From NCBI GenBank assembly GCA_963556145.1, contig OY744470.1:4588001-4652000 (forward strand): DNA of 64,000 nucleotides. Reading direction: 5' to 3'. Made by a program: the position numbers and the translations under genes. The first letter of the stretch is position 1. Each line of letters begins with the position of its first letter. Below the pieces are notes generated by a model. It did not search any database, was not told the DNA's origin, and was given only the letters and a program-made list of their open reading frames with translations. Positions 32,118 to 43,060 of this stretch are shown in pieces. The stretch is from Hygrocybe punicea. Its lineage: Eukaryota > Basidiomycota > Agaricomycetes > Agaricales > Hygrophoraceae.

Positions 32118-33597
32118 CTACTGCCCCAGCAGTTCTTTAAGAGTACTAAACAGTCCAAGTCCCATTTCCCATCTAGTTGCACCTTCTTTCTCTAACTCAG
32201 CCCTAGCCCACTTTTTCGAAGCCAGAAATGCAGTAACACTCTGGAACCCATACTCCACCCATCTAAACAAGCCCCCTGCCATGTACTGTGTGAAGGACAT
32301 CCTTGTTTCTCCCGGTTGAATCGAGGTGTTGGAGTGGCGGAGGATGGCGGAAGGAATAATAGCGGTGGTCCCAGCGGGAAACTCGATAACCATCTTCAAA
32401 TCCCAAAGGATGAGATGGCCCCAAAGTGTCGGATCGAAGTCACCCAGTGGGGTGATGGAGCACATCCCAAATGACAAATTCTTGAAGTCAATGTGGTCGA
32501 AGCATACTATCTGAGGTCCAAAATTGAACGTGCTGGTTGACCATATGCTGTTGTCGAATGTCCTTGCCAACTCGGGATACCTCTCGTACAGTGCTCCCAT
32601 TTTTTCCTTGTAATAGGAATACAACTTCAGCATCCACGTCGAAAATGCTCCTGATGCAAATCCTGCAAATCCCCTAATTGCAGGGTGATTAATGAGCATC
32701 ATGAGGATTTTGCTATCCTTAGCGCTATTGCAAAGGTTCCCAGGCGTCTACTCAGGGAAGGAATCAGTAGATGAATCGGCAATACAAAAATGGAGTTTGC
32801 CTTCTGTCCCCCCCCATATGATGCCCCGTGGCTTAGCACATAGAAAACGCCGCGTCTATGACTCTCTTGGGTGACTGAGAAGCTAGCTAACGTCCTAGCA
32901 TGGGCCATGGCTTCCGCAGCGTCTCAATGCATCGTCTGACCTAGCTCACCATCCGGTCGACCTACCGTGACAACTATCAAAAGACCTTCTTGGTTTTCAA
33001 TAGGAAATGACACTCTATTATTGTATCATTAGCTTTTATCACCAGTAATGGGAATGAGACTTACTTTCCGTCCCAATGGTGTAGGGTAAACTTGAATACG
33101 GAGTCGGAACCCACCATTTCCTCTAATGTAAAGGTCCTACTGTACCCATCCGCGTTGACCGTGGTGTAGCCGATTTTTGTAACTGATACTGCATCAACGT
33201 CAAGGTTGAGTTGGGCAGTGACTTTGTTGGCCTCCTTGACGTGTTTTTTGGTGGTGGAAGGACGGACAGTGTAATCACCAAAGGAACGACTACTACGTTC
33301 TTGCTGCCGTTTTATTTGTCGTTTTTGTTTACTTTTCAGCTTTCGATATTCGTTTATGGATTTTGCAGGCGGCTGATGAGCAATGGGGGTCGCAGTGGAT
33401 GAAGTGGGTGTCTGATGTTCATCGGAGTTTATATCAACATCGGAATCTTGATCAGAAGGTGCAGGGGTGTCAGGTTGGTCAGTTTGACATATGGATTGGA
33501 AGGGGTAGTCCTCTGTGTCGTCCTCCTGGTTGCTGATTTCGGATTGGACGGCATTGCCCAGTAATTGTTCAAAATAAAATGAATTGTTATTCGCCAT
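32118..33597 (-). pseudogene. TET/JBP-family 2OG-Fe(II) dioxygenase, copy A (nonsense)
   Basis: TET/JBP enzymes oxidise 5-methylcytosine or thymine; fungal members are expanded in Agaricomycetes. Exons 33597-33065, 33014-32801 and 32747-32118 total 1377 nt, a multiple of three. The N-terminus is acidic and low complexity with a basic patch (KSKQKRQIKRQQERSSRS). Family motifs follow: GRPDGELGQ, SHRRGVFYVLSHGASYGGGQ, RGFAGFASGAFSTWMLKLY, the HxD iron site in FDHIDFKNLSFG, HLILWDLKMVIEFP, the distal His in ILRHSNTSI and the Arg of GETRMSFTQYMAGGLFRWV. Intron 2 (53 nt) uses a GC donor. TGA at 32926-32924 replaces the CGA (Arg) of copy B after TMH, so this copy is truncated before the catalytic core. 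Confidence 0.8.
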
Positions 33598-33699
33598 GAT
33601 GGCCTGAGTCTGACAGATCAAATTCAGCAACTAGCTAGCTAACCCCACTGAAATATATATGAATGTTTACCGTTGAACGGGTTTGCATGGCGTTAGTTC

Positions 33700-34490
33700 A
33701 GCGGTCCAACTTGTTGAACACTCAAAAAATATATATGTCACATGACCATCACTTGGTGACACGTTGACGGTTGACTCGTGCCCACTATCACGACATGAAA
33801 TGACGATAACAGTAATGACGACGACGCTGAGGACAATGAGGGCAAGCACGACAGTGACAACGACGACAATCACTACCTCAAAATGCTACGACACAATGGC
33901 CACCACAAAAACGATGACTTTCCTTCCTCCACCCCCTCCCCTCGCCCTCTCTCCCTCACCCTCCATCTCCCTCTCCCTCACCCTCACCCTCACCCTCACC
34001 CTTCACCCTTTCTCTCTCTATCTTTCTCCCACTCTCCCCCTCTCTTCTTTTGCTAATCTCATTCACCATCTCCTTAATTTTTATTTTATGTTTTAATACT
34101 TAATTATCAATTTGTACACGAAAAAAATGACACGGATGATGACTGTGACTACGAACTCACCATTGATATTCCGAGTCAGACTGCACCCTCTGTAACCTCA
34201 CGAACACAGCGCCAACGTCAATCGACGTGGCTGTGCACATTCGCGAGGATGGATGGGTTGCATGCTGGCATTGCAGTTCTCGGCGTGACTCCCTGTCATC
34301 AGCGCGTTGACATTGGCAAGGGCGTGGCGTGTGTGCCACAGCTGTGCAGGGATAGGTCTGCACCCCAAGACACCTGTTGCATCAACATTGATGAGGTCCG
34401 ATGAAGACCTGGGCTCAAGTATTTGATGGGTCCAGTGAGACTGCGTTCAAAATTAAGTTCACTTTCACTGGGTGCCCCATTTTCAGTTTG
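33700..34490. other. non-coding flank of cassette copy A
   Basis: Collinear with 62560-63400 of copy B. It holds a CGACGA-rich stretch, a CCCTCACCCTC tract (33918-34065) and AT-rich DNA. It shows no gene. The tract is expanded as CTCCCT units in copy B. Confidence 0.6.
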
Positions 34491-34494
34491 CGGA

Positions 34495-34665
34495 CAAGTC
34501 TCAAGGAATATCTGACAAAGTCCCGGTCTCGAGTCTTCGAAGGGTTCAGAGGCTGCCCTCTTTTTTTTTGGGTGCCCATCTGCAGTCTACAGACAGTACT
34601 CAAGGGAGGTCCAACAAAGTCCCGGTCTCGAGTCTTTGAAGGGTCCAGAAAGACTGTCTGCAACA
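34495..34665. repeat. tandem duplication of about 100 bp, CCCGGTCTCGAGTCTTCGAAGG
   Basis: ACAAAGTCCCGGTCTCGAGT occurs at about 34517 and 34615, and at about 63418 and 63517 in copy B. Each block begins with a TCTCAAGG or CTCAAGGGAGG segment. Confidence 0.8.
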
Positions 34666-34670
34666 TCAAA

Positions 34671-34905
34671 GGGTGGAAGCGAATCGTGCACAGACTGCAC
34701 GATTACGACTCCCGTGGCGCAGATCGCCCCCTCCAGTGAGAAATGTTGGGGACTGGAGGAGGGCCGTGCACAGACTGCACGTCCATGCCCTCCGTGGCCC
34801 AGACGGCCAATCCCCCAGTCAGAAGGGTGGAAGCGGATTGCACACAGACTGCACAATCATGACTTCCACGGCCCAGACGGCCACCCTTCTATACTACAAA
34901 GCTAG
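34671..34905. repeat. hairpin array with CAGAY loops, 2 units
   Basis: Units start GGGTGGAAGCG at 34671 and 34825 (154 bp apart). Each holds several hairpins with different stems around the loop CAGAC or CAGAT: TCGTGCA-CAGAC-TGCACGA, GGCG-CAGAT-CGCC, CGTGCA-CAGAC-TGCACG and GGCC-CAGAC-GGCC. Copy B has three units (63583-63975). Confidence 0.85.
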
Positions 34906-34909
34906 GAAC

Positions 34910-35266
34910 ACTATTAAAACTATCAAAACTACATGTAAAGTACTGGGACTGACCTTTGTGGTGGGGTTAAAAGAGCAACCAAAGCGTGTCAACCAAAGCG
35001 CGTCGACGCGTAAAACAATGATTAGTAATATTTTCCCATGGTTCCAACAAAATTCGTAAACATAAACAATTACTAGCTAATTATTATATATATAATAATT
35101 ACTTCTTGTGGTGGGGGCTGGTCTAAAATGATTATAATTAGCACTGGATTAGTAGTAATATTTTCCCTCGGTTCCAAAAAGTTTTTTAAAGAATTAAATT
35201 ATTATAATTAAAGATCATTAAACCGATCCCATTTGATAAGCCGTTGTTCCGTTCACCAACTTGAGA
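34910..35266. other. AT-rich intergenic DNA
   Basis: Similarity to copy B continues to about 34925, close to the window end in B. The remainder is AT-rich with a TATATATA palindrome near 35085 and no gene. It may hold the promoter of the gene at 35267. Confidence 0.4.
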
Positions 35267-35724
35267 ATGCCTTGTACTAAACAAACCACCAAGTTGTCAG
35301 TTGGTGGTATTGCACCCCGAAGAACTGCTCAAACCGAATTGGTGTCGACCCCTGCAACACCGGCGGTGCGTCTGATCTTGTCCTCCGATGCCTCAACTCC
35401 GTTGCCTCCCCCACCGTCTGACGACAAAAATGATGTCCATACTCACTTTTGGCGTTTTTTATGTGGAAGCTGACCTCGTAATAGTTTTGTTACATTTGCC
35501 TGAATGGCGGATGCCTCCTGGTCTGTGATTACTGCCCACGTTCGGTTTGCAACAGGTGTCTTTCCATCCCCACCTATTTGGATACCACGTCCACAGTCTT
35601 TATCTGCCCAACATGTCATGAGTTGAATTTCAAAGGCCCTCATCATCACCCGTACTATGTAGGTGTGTCAATGATTCTTGACGACTTCAACTCTAATCAT
35701 GATTCATTAGAGCCTGTTCGGTAG
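35267..35724 (+). CDS. histone-H3-tail-like N-terminus fused to PHD-like zinc finger (truncated)
   Basis: Two exons join in frame: 35267-35434 (56 codons) and 35485-35724. The 50-nt intron begins GTCCAT and ends ATAG. The protein starts MPCTKQTTKLSVGGIAPRR. Aligned with the H3 tail it matches T3, K4, Q5, T6, S10, G12, G13, A15, P16 and R17 at identical spacing. A Pro-rich linker follows, then a Cys cluster, FCYICLNGGCLLVCDYCPRS, VCNRCLSIP and FICPTCHELN, with HHHP after it: a PHD-like zinc finger (C-x2-C, GG, C-x2-C, C-x2-C, C-x2-C). It ends at TAG 35722-35724 inside what looks like the start of another transposon (GAGCCTGTTCGG), so the natural C-terminus is probably lost. K9 is replaced by Leu. 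A role in chromatin reading or mimicry is inferred only. Confidence 0.65.
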
Positions 35725-35731
35725 CCCGTAA
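35709..35731 (+). repeat. possible PIF/Harbinger-like terminal sequence
   Basis: GAGCCTGTTCGGTAGCCCG follows TTA. The G-GCCTGTT start and TTA target fit PIF/Harbinger ends, and a Myb/SANT gene typical of that superfamily lies 190 bp downstream. I could not find the matching right end in the window. Confidence 0.4.
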
Positions 35732-35918
35732 CGTTCAACCGTAACACTGTACAGCTCGGGTCTAACCGAGCAGCGAACTTGCTGAGTTTCAATGTAAAAT
35801 ACATCATCACAGTATCGATAAGATGGATTCCGTGGCTTCAGGAAACGTTGCTCACCGCAGACATCGCATCCGAACTGCCATAGTGCACCTTGTCTCCCTC
35901 CTCACCCAGTACTTCCTC

Positions 35919-36994
35919 ATGGCTCCCAAAAAGGACAAGGGAAAAGAGAAGGAGCCCACCAAACGAGCAGTGTGGAATAATGAAGAAACCCTTTGTCTTA
36001 TCAAGTATCTTATTGCACACCGAAGTGAGGCTGGAGATGGAAACAATTCCAAGGATGCTACTTTAAATCGAGCAGCTGAATCTCTCGTGCCACACACAAA
36101 AACTGGGCTTGCAAAAACAGGCGAGAAGTGCAAGACCAAATGGGCCGGGGTGAGTGTTTTCTATTACCTAAATGGCAATGTTCTCAACCAATTCAGTTGA
36201 AAGCGACGTACAATGCCATTCAATATTATAAATCTCTCTCTGGGTTCTCCTGGGATGATGATAAGGGTGCGAATATCAGTACATCTGCTGAGGAGAATGC
36301 ATGGGATGCCTTCATTGCAGTAAAGGTAAATCTGACCGTAATTCTCATTTAATCACCGTTTGAAACAATTTTACAGACCACTAACCATACACTTATGAAG
36401 CCATTCAAGACGTCGGGATGGACATGGCTCAACAAAGTTGAGACTCTCATGCCTTCAGCAGCGAGGGGTAGTTTTGCCGCGGATGGTCTTGGGGATGATG
36501 AGGATGAGGGGCTTGATGGTGGTGAACCCAAAGTTGTTGTCACAACCCCCGATGATGATACAGCCACTCCACCCCTTCCTACACCCACACCCTCGACATC
36601 TAGCGCTAGCAAGCGAAAATGTTCAGCTGTCCGGGATGCTGCATCTTCATCATCTGATAGGAAATCCATCCGATCTCTTAGCTCCCTCTCCACCCGCTCA
36701 AAGGTCTCAACCTCTGCTGTCATCAGCGATGCAATCGACAACCTCACAGATTCCTTCAAACAAAGCTTCCAACCACAAGAAGTTCTTGTCACCGACACAC
36801 TAACAAAGCGGAGCACAGATGCTGTTTCTGCATTGACAAAGAGCAACATTGATCTAAACGATCAACTCGAGCTTATCAACCTTTTTGCCGAAAAGCCCAA
36901 TCTCGCAAATCTTTACCTTGCAATCGAGAATGAGGAAACTCGCCTACACTGGGTGAAGGGCATACTAAGTGGGGGAAGCTCTCATGGAGGTTAG
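35919..36994 (+). CDS. Myb/SANT-like DNA-binding protein, Harbinger-type ORF2
   Basis: Exons are 35919-36149, 36197-36325 and 36377-36994; introns are 47 nt (GTGAGT to TTCAG) and 51 nt (GTAAAT to TACAG), and all junctions keep the frame. The N-terminal domain has the hallmarks of a trihelix/Myb-like domain: WNNEETLCLIKYLI, GEKCKTKWAGLKATYNAI, SGFSWDDD, EENAWDAFIAV and LMKPFKTSGWTWLNKVETL. A Ser/Thr-rich acidic linker with basic patch KRKC follows, then a helical C-terminus. Such proteins accompany Harbinger transposases and bring them to the element ends. No Harbinger nuclease is visible nearby. I chose MAPKKDKGKEK as start; an in-frame ATG at 35823 is possible. The gene looks intact. Confidence 0.75.
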
Positions 36995-37079
36995 GCAAGG
37001 TCTGTGTAATGTTCTTTGTTGTCGACTTTGTATTTCACTGCCATGTATTTCATATTGCGTCTGTAATTTTTTTCTTTTA

Positions 37080-37283
37080 ATGGAATCTTCGTGTCCCCTG
37101 CCCTCTACAACTGCCAATGCCATTGAACAGCATGTCAATTCAACATAATGAGAGGGCCTGATACAAGAAACAAAAAAAAACTACGCCGTGACCGAAATAA
37201 CAACTTTACAAGCCGTCCTCATCCTCTGCATCTGCTCCCTCTCCCTGCGACTCTTCACCATCTATATCGTCATCATCCAAATT
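37080..37283 (+). pseudogene. 5' fragment of SAM-like gene interrupted by foldback element
   Basis: ATG at 37080 opens MESSCPLPSTTANAIEQHVN. A different frame from about 37213 reads PSSSSASAPSPCDSSPSISS-SSK up to the insertion point. Joining 37283 to 42887 keeps that second frame open and gives SSSK-LKTSKTSADYIAEITEN. The link from the first to the second frame needs an intron that I could not fix. Confidence 0.35.
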
Positions 37284-38817
37284 ACGAGTTCTTCCATTTA
37301 TGGAAAACTCGTTCTTATAAACCCGGTTTTCAGCCATTGAGGTGATTCATTCATCTCAGGGACTGAGGGAAAAATGTGTCCAAATATAGTAACTGAGTTC
37401 AAAATCCCTTTTAACTGATTTCATTTCGGAATTCAGAGCCTTGATTAACTTTCACACATTATGGATTCTCATGAAAATAGACAAGGAGTATGTGATGGAC
37501 ACTGTCCTGCTGAAAAAAAATTATCGAGTGGATATGGCATAATTTGGACTACCTGTGAGCTATTTTGTGCAAGGAAAATGAGTATAGATTCAATAACTAG
37601 TGTAATACTGCAATGTAAAATGTGGTAATTTCTAGCCATATTCTATGGCATGTATGTTATACTTTTGTCCACATAATGCACCTGGGGAACATAATATCTG
37701 AGTCTCTAGAATGCAAACAAGTGAGGGTGGTCCGGAGTTGTGGCTGAAATTTGAGCGGAGTTCAGAATCCAAAGTGAGAGCATTCGAGCTCAGGTGAATC
37801 CAAAACCTTCTGTGGCTCAACGGCCTCATCTCCCTCAACTTCAGACAGCACTGCCAGCTCCCTGCTGTCCCTACTGCCCTACAACTTTCCCATCCTCCTC
37901 TACCTCTCTCCAGGAAACTTTTTGGCCTCCAAAAGGTCACCGATGTCTAGCAATAGTGTCACCAGCAACCCCAGCAACAGGGGCACATTCTGGCTGCTTT
38001 GGAGCGCCATGGAGGGTTTCTGAGGGCAGCAGGGGATGTGGTGCACCCACCTCCTGCTATACTAGGTGAGTTTTCTGTTTTATTAGCTGTCCTGGATCTG
38101 AATTGGCCATGGGTACTCACCCAGGTGTCACCTGCTTCTCCCAGCCATCCAACTCCCTATCCAGCACCCTCCCAGCATCCTTTCAGTGCCCCTATAGTCC
38201 CTGCACCAATTTGTGACCCTCCCCACTGCTGCCCCCACGCATTCTGCCCCTTCTCTCTCCCTTCTGCTCACTCCCCCTCTCCAATCCTTCCTTGGAACTT
38301 CATTGACTGACTTATCATTCACATCTCACCACCACCTCTCATTACTGTCCTCTATTGCCCTCATTGTAGCCATACTGTAATAATTTGGCCATTTAATCAA
38401 TTAATTTAATGAAATTAAATAAGAATAAATTGATAACTGTTAGCAATCTGAAGAGTGAATTAGTGAGTGAACTATGGAGTGAACTGCAGCATGAAAGTAG
38501 CTAATAGATTGACTTTTACACTAGGATGGATCACAGAAGTTGTCAAGAGAATTTGCATAGATGCCTGCCTCAAAATATTTATACTTATTTGAACGTACCT
38601 GCCATTGGCGTGAGATCCCGACGTTGCCACATTTGGTAATGCAGACTGACTACCAAAAAATCGCCTGCGCCATCGAGGCGATTTTTTGGTAGTCACTCAA
38701 ATAAAGTTCGCACGGTTATAATAATAATAATTTGAATATAATAATTATATAAATGCATAAGTCCATATTTGTAGCAGAAAGTGACTAGCAGGAGATCGCC
38801 TCAATGCCCGAGGCGAT
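37284..38817 (+). repeat. left long inverted arm
   Basis: It runs from the terminal hairpin to CGCCTCAATGCCCGAGGCGAT. The arm itself contains an internal palindrome, CTACCAAAAAATCGCC near 38650 mirrored at 38675-38692 (GGCGATTTTTTGGTAG). The open frames of 102, 103 and 91 codons in it recur as mirror images in the right arm; I see no family motifs. Confidence 0.9.
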
Positions 38818-39159
38818 AAATCCTCACATATATACCATTTCGAGTACAAGTTATTTAGATACCTAAGATGTTACATCGGATGTTTCCGACGCTGCACGTG
38901 AAGGTTCGTTGACATCGCCATCAGTTGCGGCTATCGCCGGTGCTCACAATCCCGATGCACGTCGGCATCGCCGCCCACAATGAGCTCAAAGATGTACTAT
39001 ATATTAATAAAATTTTCATAATTTTGGGGCGCGCTTTTTGCATACAGGTTAGAGAGGTGTTAGACTACCGTACGACAAGTATACAACATTGCTGCCCACC
39101 GCCCACTGCTGGTATGGTCAATGCCCGACACGGTGCCCCCGCCACTGCTGTACTTAATT

Positions 39160-39560
39160 GCCGCTGCCACCTCCATTGCTTCCGTTGCTGTTACTGCTGC
39201 TGTTGTTCAGCTGCCGTTGTCATTGCCACTGCCGTTGTTGCCACTGCCGCCATTGTTCCCGCTGCCCCTATCATGCTGTTGCTGCTGCTGCCGCCGTTGC
39301 CGCTGCTGCCACCGTTGCTGCCATACTGTTGACCCTGCTGGTGCTGCTGGTGCCGTTGCCATTGCCGTTGGCCCTGCTGGTGCCGCCACCATTGCTACTG
39401 CTGTTGCCACTCCTGCTGATGTTGCAGCCATTTGGCGCTGCTGCTGCCGTTGCAACTGTTGGCGTTGCTGCCGCTGTTGCTGTTACTGCCGTTGTTGCCG
39501 CTCCAGCTTGCGCTATCACTTTTGCTGCCACTCCTGCTGCGGCCGCCGCATCCTGTCGTG
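39160..39560. repeat. GCT/GCC/GTT trinucleotide array inside the foldback spacer
   Basis: Same composition as 10665-10870. It is followed by a segment (39600-39690) resembling the part after the array in the hAT-like element, including GGGTGGGCGCACCACCCC, so a related element is probably nested here. Confidence 0.85.
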
Positions 39561-39984
39561 CCCAATGGCCTGGTGTGTGGGTGGGCGCCACGGAGCAATG
39601 GGTGGGTGTACATGACCGGGGTTAGTAAGTAAAAGACGAAAAATATATACATACCTTGGCAGCGAGGGTGGGCGCACCACCCCCGCTGTATCCTGTATTC
39701 ATCACAGCCCGGTACCTGCCCTTTAGCCAGCCTGCCGTTGACAGGGGCGTTTGGATGTGCGTGGGTGTCGCGTTGACATTTGACTTAACAAGGGGGCACG
39801 ATTCTTGGCACAAAACATGCAGTCAGTTCGTATAATAGTAATAACTTAAGTTACAAGCACATACCTTGGTACGACTGCGCACGGGGACGCACAGACAGGA
39901 ACGGCGTCGTTGTCGACGACGAAGGTTGAGCGTGGCGTATTCAACTTCCAAAAGCGGATGTTGAACCGCTATTCGGATTCTGCC

Positions 39985-41235
39985 GAACGCTGCTGGTTGG
40001 GCAGACAGGCGCAATGCGAGGGCCGGAGACCCCCCTGACCCCTCGTTTTCGACACGAACGAGGTGCGGGGGGTGTAGCCTAGCCGGGGGTAGTCGAAAAA
40101 GCCGCGGGACGGGCTGTCCCGGGGATGAAAAAGGGGGTGTTGCTGGTTGGGCAGACAGGCGGAATGCGAGGGACTGAGACTCCCCGACCCCTCGTATTCA
40201 ACTCGAACGAGGTGCGGGGGTGCACACTAGCCGCGGGTGATCGAAAACCGGACGGGATGGGGCGTCCCGGGGGATGAAAAAGGGGGGGGGGTGTGCTGGT
40301 TGGGCAGACAGCCGGAATGCGAGGGCCTGAGACCCCCGGACCCCTCGTTTTCGACGCGAACGAGGTGCGGGGGGTGTAGCCTAGCCGGGGGTAGTCGAAA
40401 AAGCCGCGGGACGGGCTGTCCCGGGGGATGAAAAAGGGGGTGTTGCTGGTTGGGCAGACAGGCGGAATGCGAGGGACTGAGACCCCCCGACCCCCCGTTT
40501 TCAACGCGAACGAGGCCCGGGGGGTGCACACTAGCCGGGGGTGATCGAAAACCGGACGGGATGGGGTGTCTCGGTGGATGAAAAAAGCGGGTTGGCGGTG
40601 GTTAGCAGACAGCCGGAACGCGCGGTCTTGAAACCCCCCGGTCGCTCGTTTTCAACGCGAACGAGCTGCGGGGGGTGTAGACTGGCCGGGGATGGTCGAA
40701 AACGGGACGGGAAGGGCCGTCCTGGTTGTTGAAAAAAGGGGATGGTGGTGGTTGGGCACACAGCCGGATCGCGCGGTCTTGAGACCCCCCGGTCGCTCGT
40801 TTTCGACGCGAACGAGGTGCGGGGGGTGGAGACTGGCCGGGGGTGGTAGCAAACGGGGCGGAAAGAGCTGTCCTGGTGGTTGAAAAAGGGAGGGTGGCGG
40901 GGGTTGGGCACATAGCCGGATCGCGCGGTCTTGAGACCCCCCGGTCGCTCGTTTTCAACGCGAACGAGCCGCGGGGGGTGTAGACTGGCCGGGGCTGGTC
41001 GAAAACGCGGCGGGGTGGGGCACCCTGGTGGTTGAAAAACGGGGATGGTGGTGGTTGGGCACACAACCGGATCGCGCGGTCTTGAGACCCCCCGGTCGCT
41101 CGTTTTCGACGCGAACGAGGTGCGGGGGGTCTAGACTGGCCGGGGGTGTTGAAAAATGGGGCGGGATGGGCCGTGCTGGTGGTTGAAAAAGAGTGGTTGG
41201 TGGTTGGGGAGTCAGCTGGATCGCGAGAACCTGCG
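39985..41235. repeat. 151-bp satellite, about 8-9 units
   Basis: Units start GTTGGGCAGACAG near 39996, 40146, 40297, 40449, 40600, 40751, 40902, 41054 and 41203. Each contains the inverted pair CGAACGAGGTGCGGGGGGTG and TCGAAAAC/GATGAAAAAGG words. The period is about 151 bp. The same satellite, in the opposite orientation, occupies 52680-53550. Open frames across it are translations of the repeat. Confidence 0.92.
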
Positions 41236-41358
41236 CCGCGTTGTCAACACAAACGAGGTGTTGACGCGTTGACGGTGAACACAACGTTAGTAGACCATAA
41301 AAATTCAAAGAGAATACATACCTATTTGTTCACCCAGACGATCGTGGGGGTTAGCAAA

Positions 41359-42886
41359 ATCGCCTCGGGCATTGAGGCGATCTCCTGCTAGTCACTTTCT
41401 GCTACAAATATGGACTTATGCATTTATATAATTATTATATTCAAATTATTATTATTATAACCGTGCGAACTTTATTTGAGTGACTACCAAAAAATCGCCT
41501 CGATGGCGCAGGCGATTTTTTGGTAGTCAGTCTGCATTACCAAATGTGGCAACGTCGGGATCTCACGCCAATGGCAGGTACGTTCAAATAAGTATAAATA
41601 TTTTGAGGCAGGCATCTATGCAAATTCTCTTGACAACTTCTGTGATCCATCCTAGTGTAAAAGTCAATCTATTAGCTACTTTCATGCTGCAGTTCACTCC
41701 ATAGTTCACTCACTAATTCACTCTTCAGATTGCTAACAGTTATCAATTTATTCTTATTTAATTTCATTAAATTAATTGATTAAATGGCCAAATTATTACA
41801 GTATGGCTACAATGAGGGCAATAGAGGACAGTAATGAGAGGTGGTGGTGAGATGTGAATGATAAGTCAGTCAATGAAGTTCCAAGGAAGGATTGGAGAGG
41901 GGGAGTGAGCAGAAGGGAGAGAGAAGGGGCAGAATGCGTGGGGGCAGCAGTGGGGAGGGTCACAAATTGGTGCAGGGACTATAGGGGCACTGAAAGGATG
42001 CTGGGAGGGTGCTGGATAGGGAGTTGGATGGCTGGGAGAAGCAGGTGACACCTGGGTGAGTACCCATGGCCAATTCAGATCCAGGACAGCTAATAAAACA
42101 GAAAACTCACCTAGTATAGCAGGAGGTGGGTGCACCACATCCCCTGCTGCCCTCAGAAACCCTCCATGGCGCTCCAAAGCAGCCAGAATGTGCCCCTGTT
42201 GCTGGGGTTGCTGGTGACACTATTGCTAGACATCGGTGACCTTTTGGAGGCCAAAAAGTTTCCTGGAGAGAGGTAGAGGAGGATGGGAAAGTTGTAGGGC
42301 AGTAGGGACAGCAGGGAGCTGGCAGTGCTGTCTGAAGTTGAGGGAGATGAGGCCGTTGAGCCACAGAAGGTTTTGGATTCACCTGAGCTCGAATGCTCTC
42401 ACTTTGGATTCTGAACTCCGCTCAAATTTCAGCCACAACTCCGGACCACCCTCACTTGTTTGCATTCTAGAGACTCAGATATTATGTTCCCCAGGTGCAT
42501 TATGTGGACAAAAGTATAACATACATGCCATAGAATATGGCTAGAAATTACCACATTTTACATTGCAGTATTACACTAGTTATTGAATCTATACTCATTT
42601 TCCTTGCACAAAATAGCTCACAGGTAGTCCAAATTATGCCATATCCACTCGATAATTTTTTTTCAGCAGGACAGTGTCCATCACATACTCCTTGTCTATT
42701 TTCATGAGAATCCATAATGTGTGAAAGTTAATCAAGGCTCTGAATTCCGAAATGAAATCAGTTAAAAGGGATTTTGAACTCAGTTACTATATTTGGACAC
42801 ATTTTTCCCTCAGTCCTGAATGAATCACCTCAATGGCTGAAAACCGGGTTTATAAGAACGAGTTTTCCATAAATGGAAGAACTCGT
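41359..42886 (-). repeat. right long inverted arm
   Basis: Inverted copy of 37284-38817. The near identity suggests recent formation or gene conversion between arms. Confidence 0.9.
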
Positions 42887-43060
42887 AAAAACGTCGAAGA
42901 CATCCGCCGATTACATTGCCGAGATTACGGAGAACCTCAAATGTCCTCTTCACGACGGCAAACCCTGTGTCAAATATCCGGAGTGTTACATTTCCAACTC
43001 CGCTTCCGACCCCGATGCCCATTCCAATACCTACCATGACGATTCTACACTGCCACCTTC
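42887..43060 (+). pseudogene. Cys/His block of SAM-like gene
   Basis: The frame reads KTSKTSADYIAEITENLKCP then LHDGKPCVKYPECYIS. The C-P-x-H-D-G-x-x-C pattern is the Cys/His block of the same unnamed family as the mariner companion gene. It follows directly from the element end at 42886 and continues the frame that stops at 37283. Downstream coding becomes unclear after about 43060. Confidence 0.4.

Larger units (their letters stand above)
37284..42886. mobile_element. 5.6-kb foldback element with hairpin termini
   Basis: Both ends carry the family hairpin in its CCAT/ATGG form (ACGAGTTCTTCCATTTATGG), flanked by TT and AA. The arms 37284-38817 and 41359-42886 are inverted copies of about 1.53 kb that look essentially identical; I noticed one 6-bp indel near 37360. 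The spacer contains a trinucleotide array and 151-bp satellite units. No transposase is evident. Removing it restores a host frame (37283 to 42887). Confidence 0.9.

Noticed and set aside
37632..38310. Mirror-image frames of 102, 103 and 91 codons in both foldback arms
   Set aside because: Their duplication comes from the inverted arms; I see no family motif, no clear start context and overlapping frames on both strands.
39121..41308. Frames of 100-177 codons on both strands
   Set aside because: Triplet array and 151-bp satellite translations.
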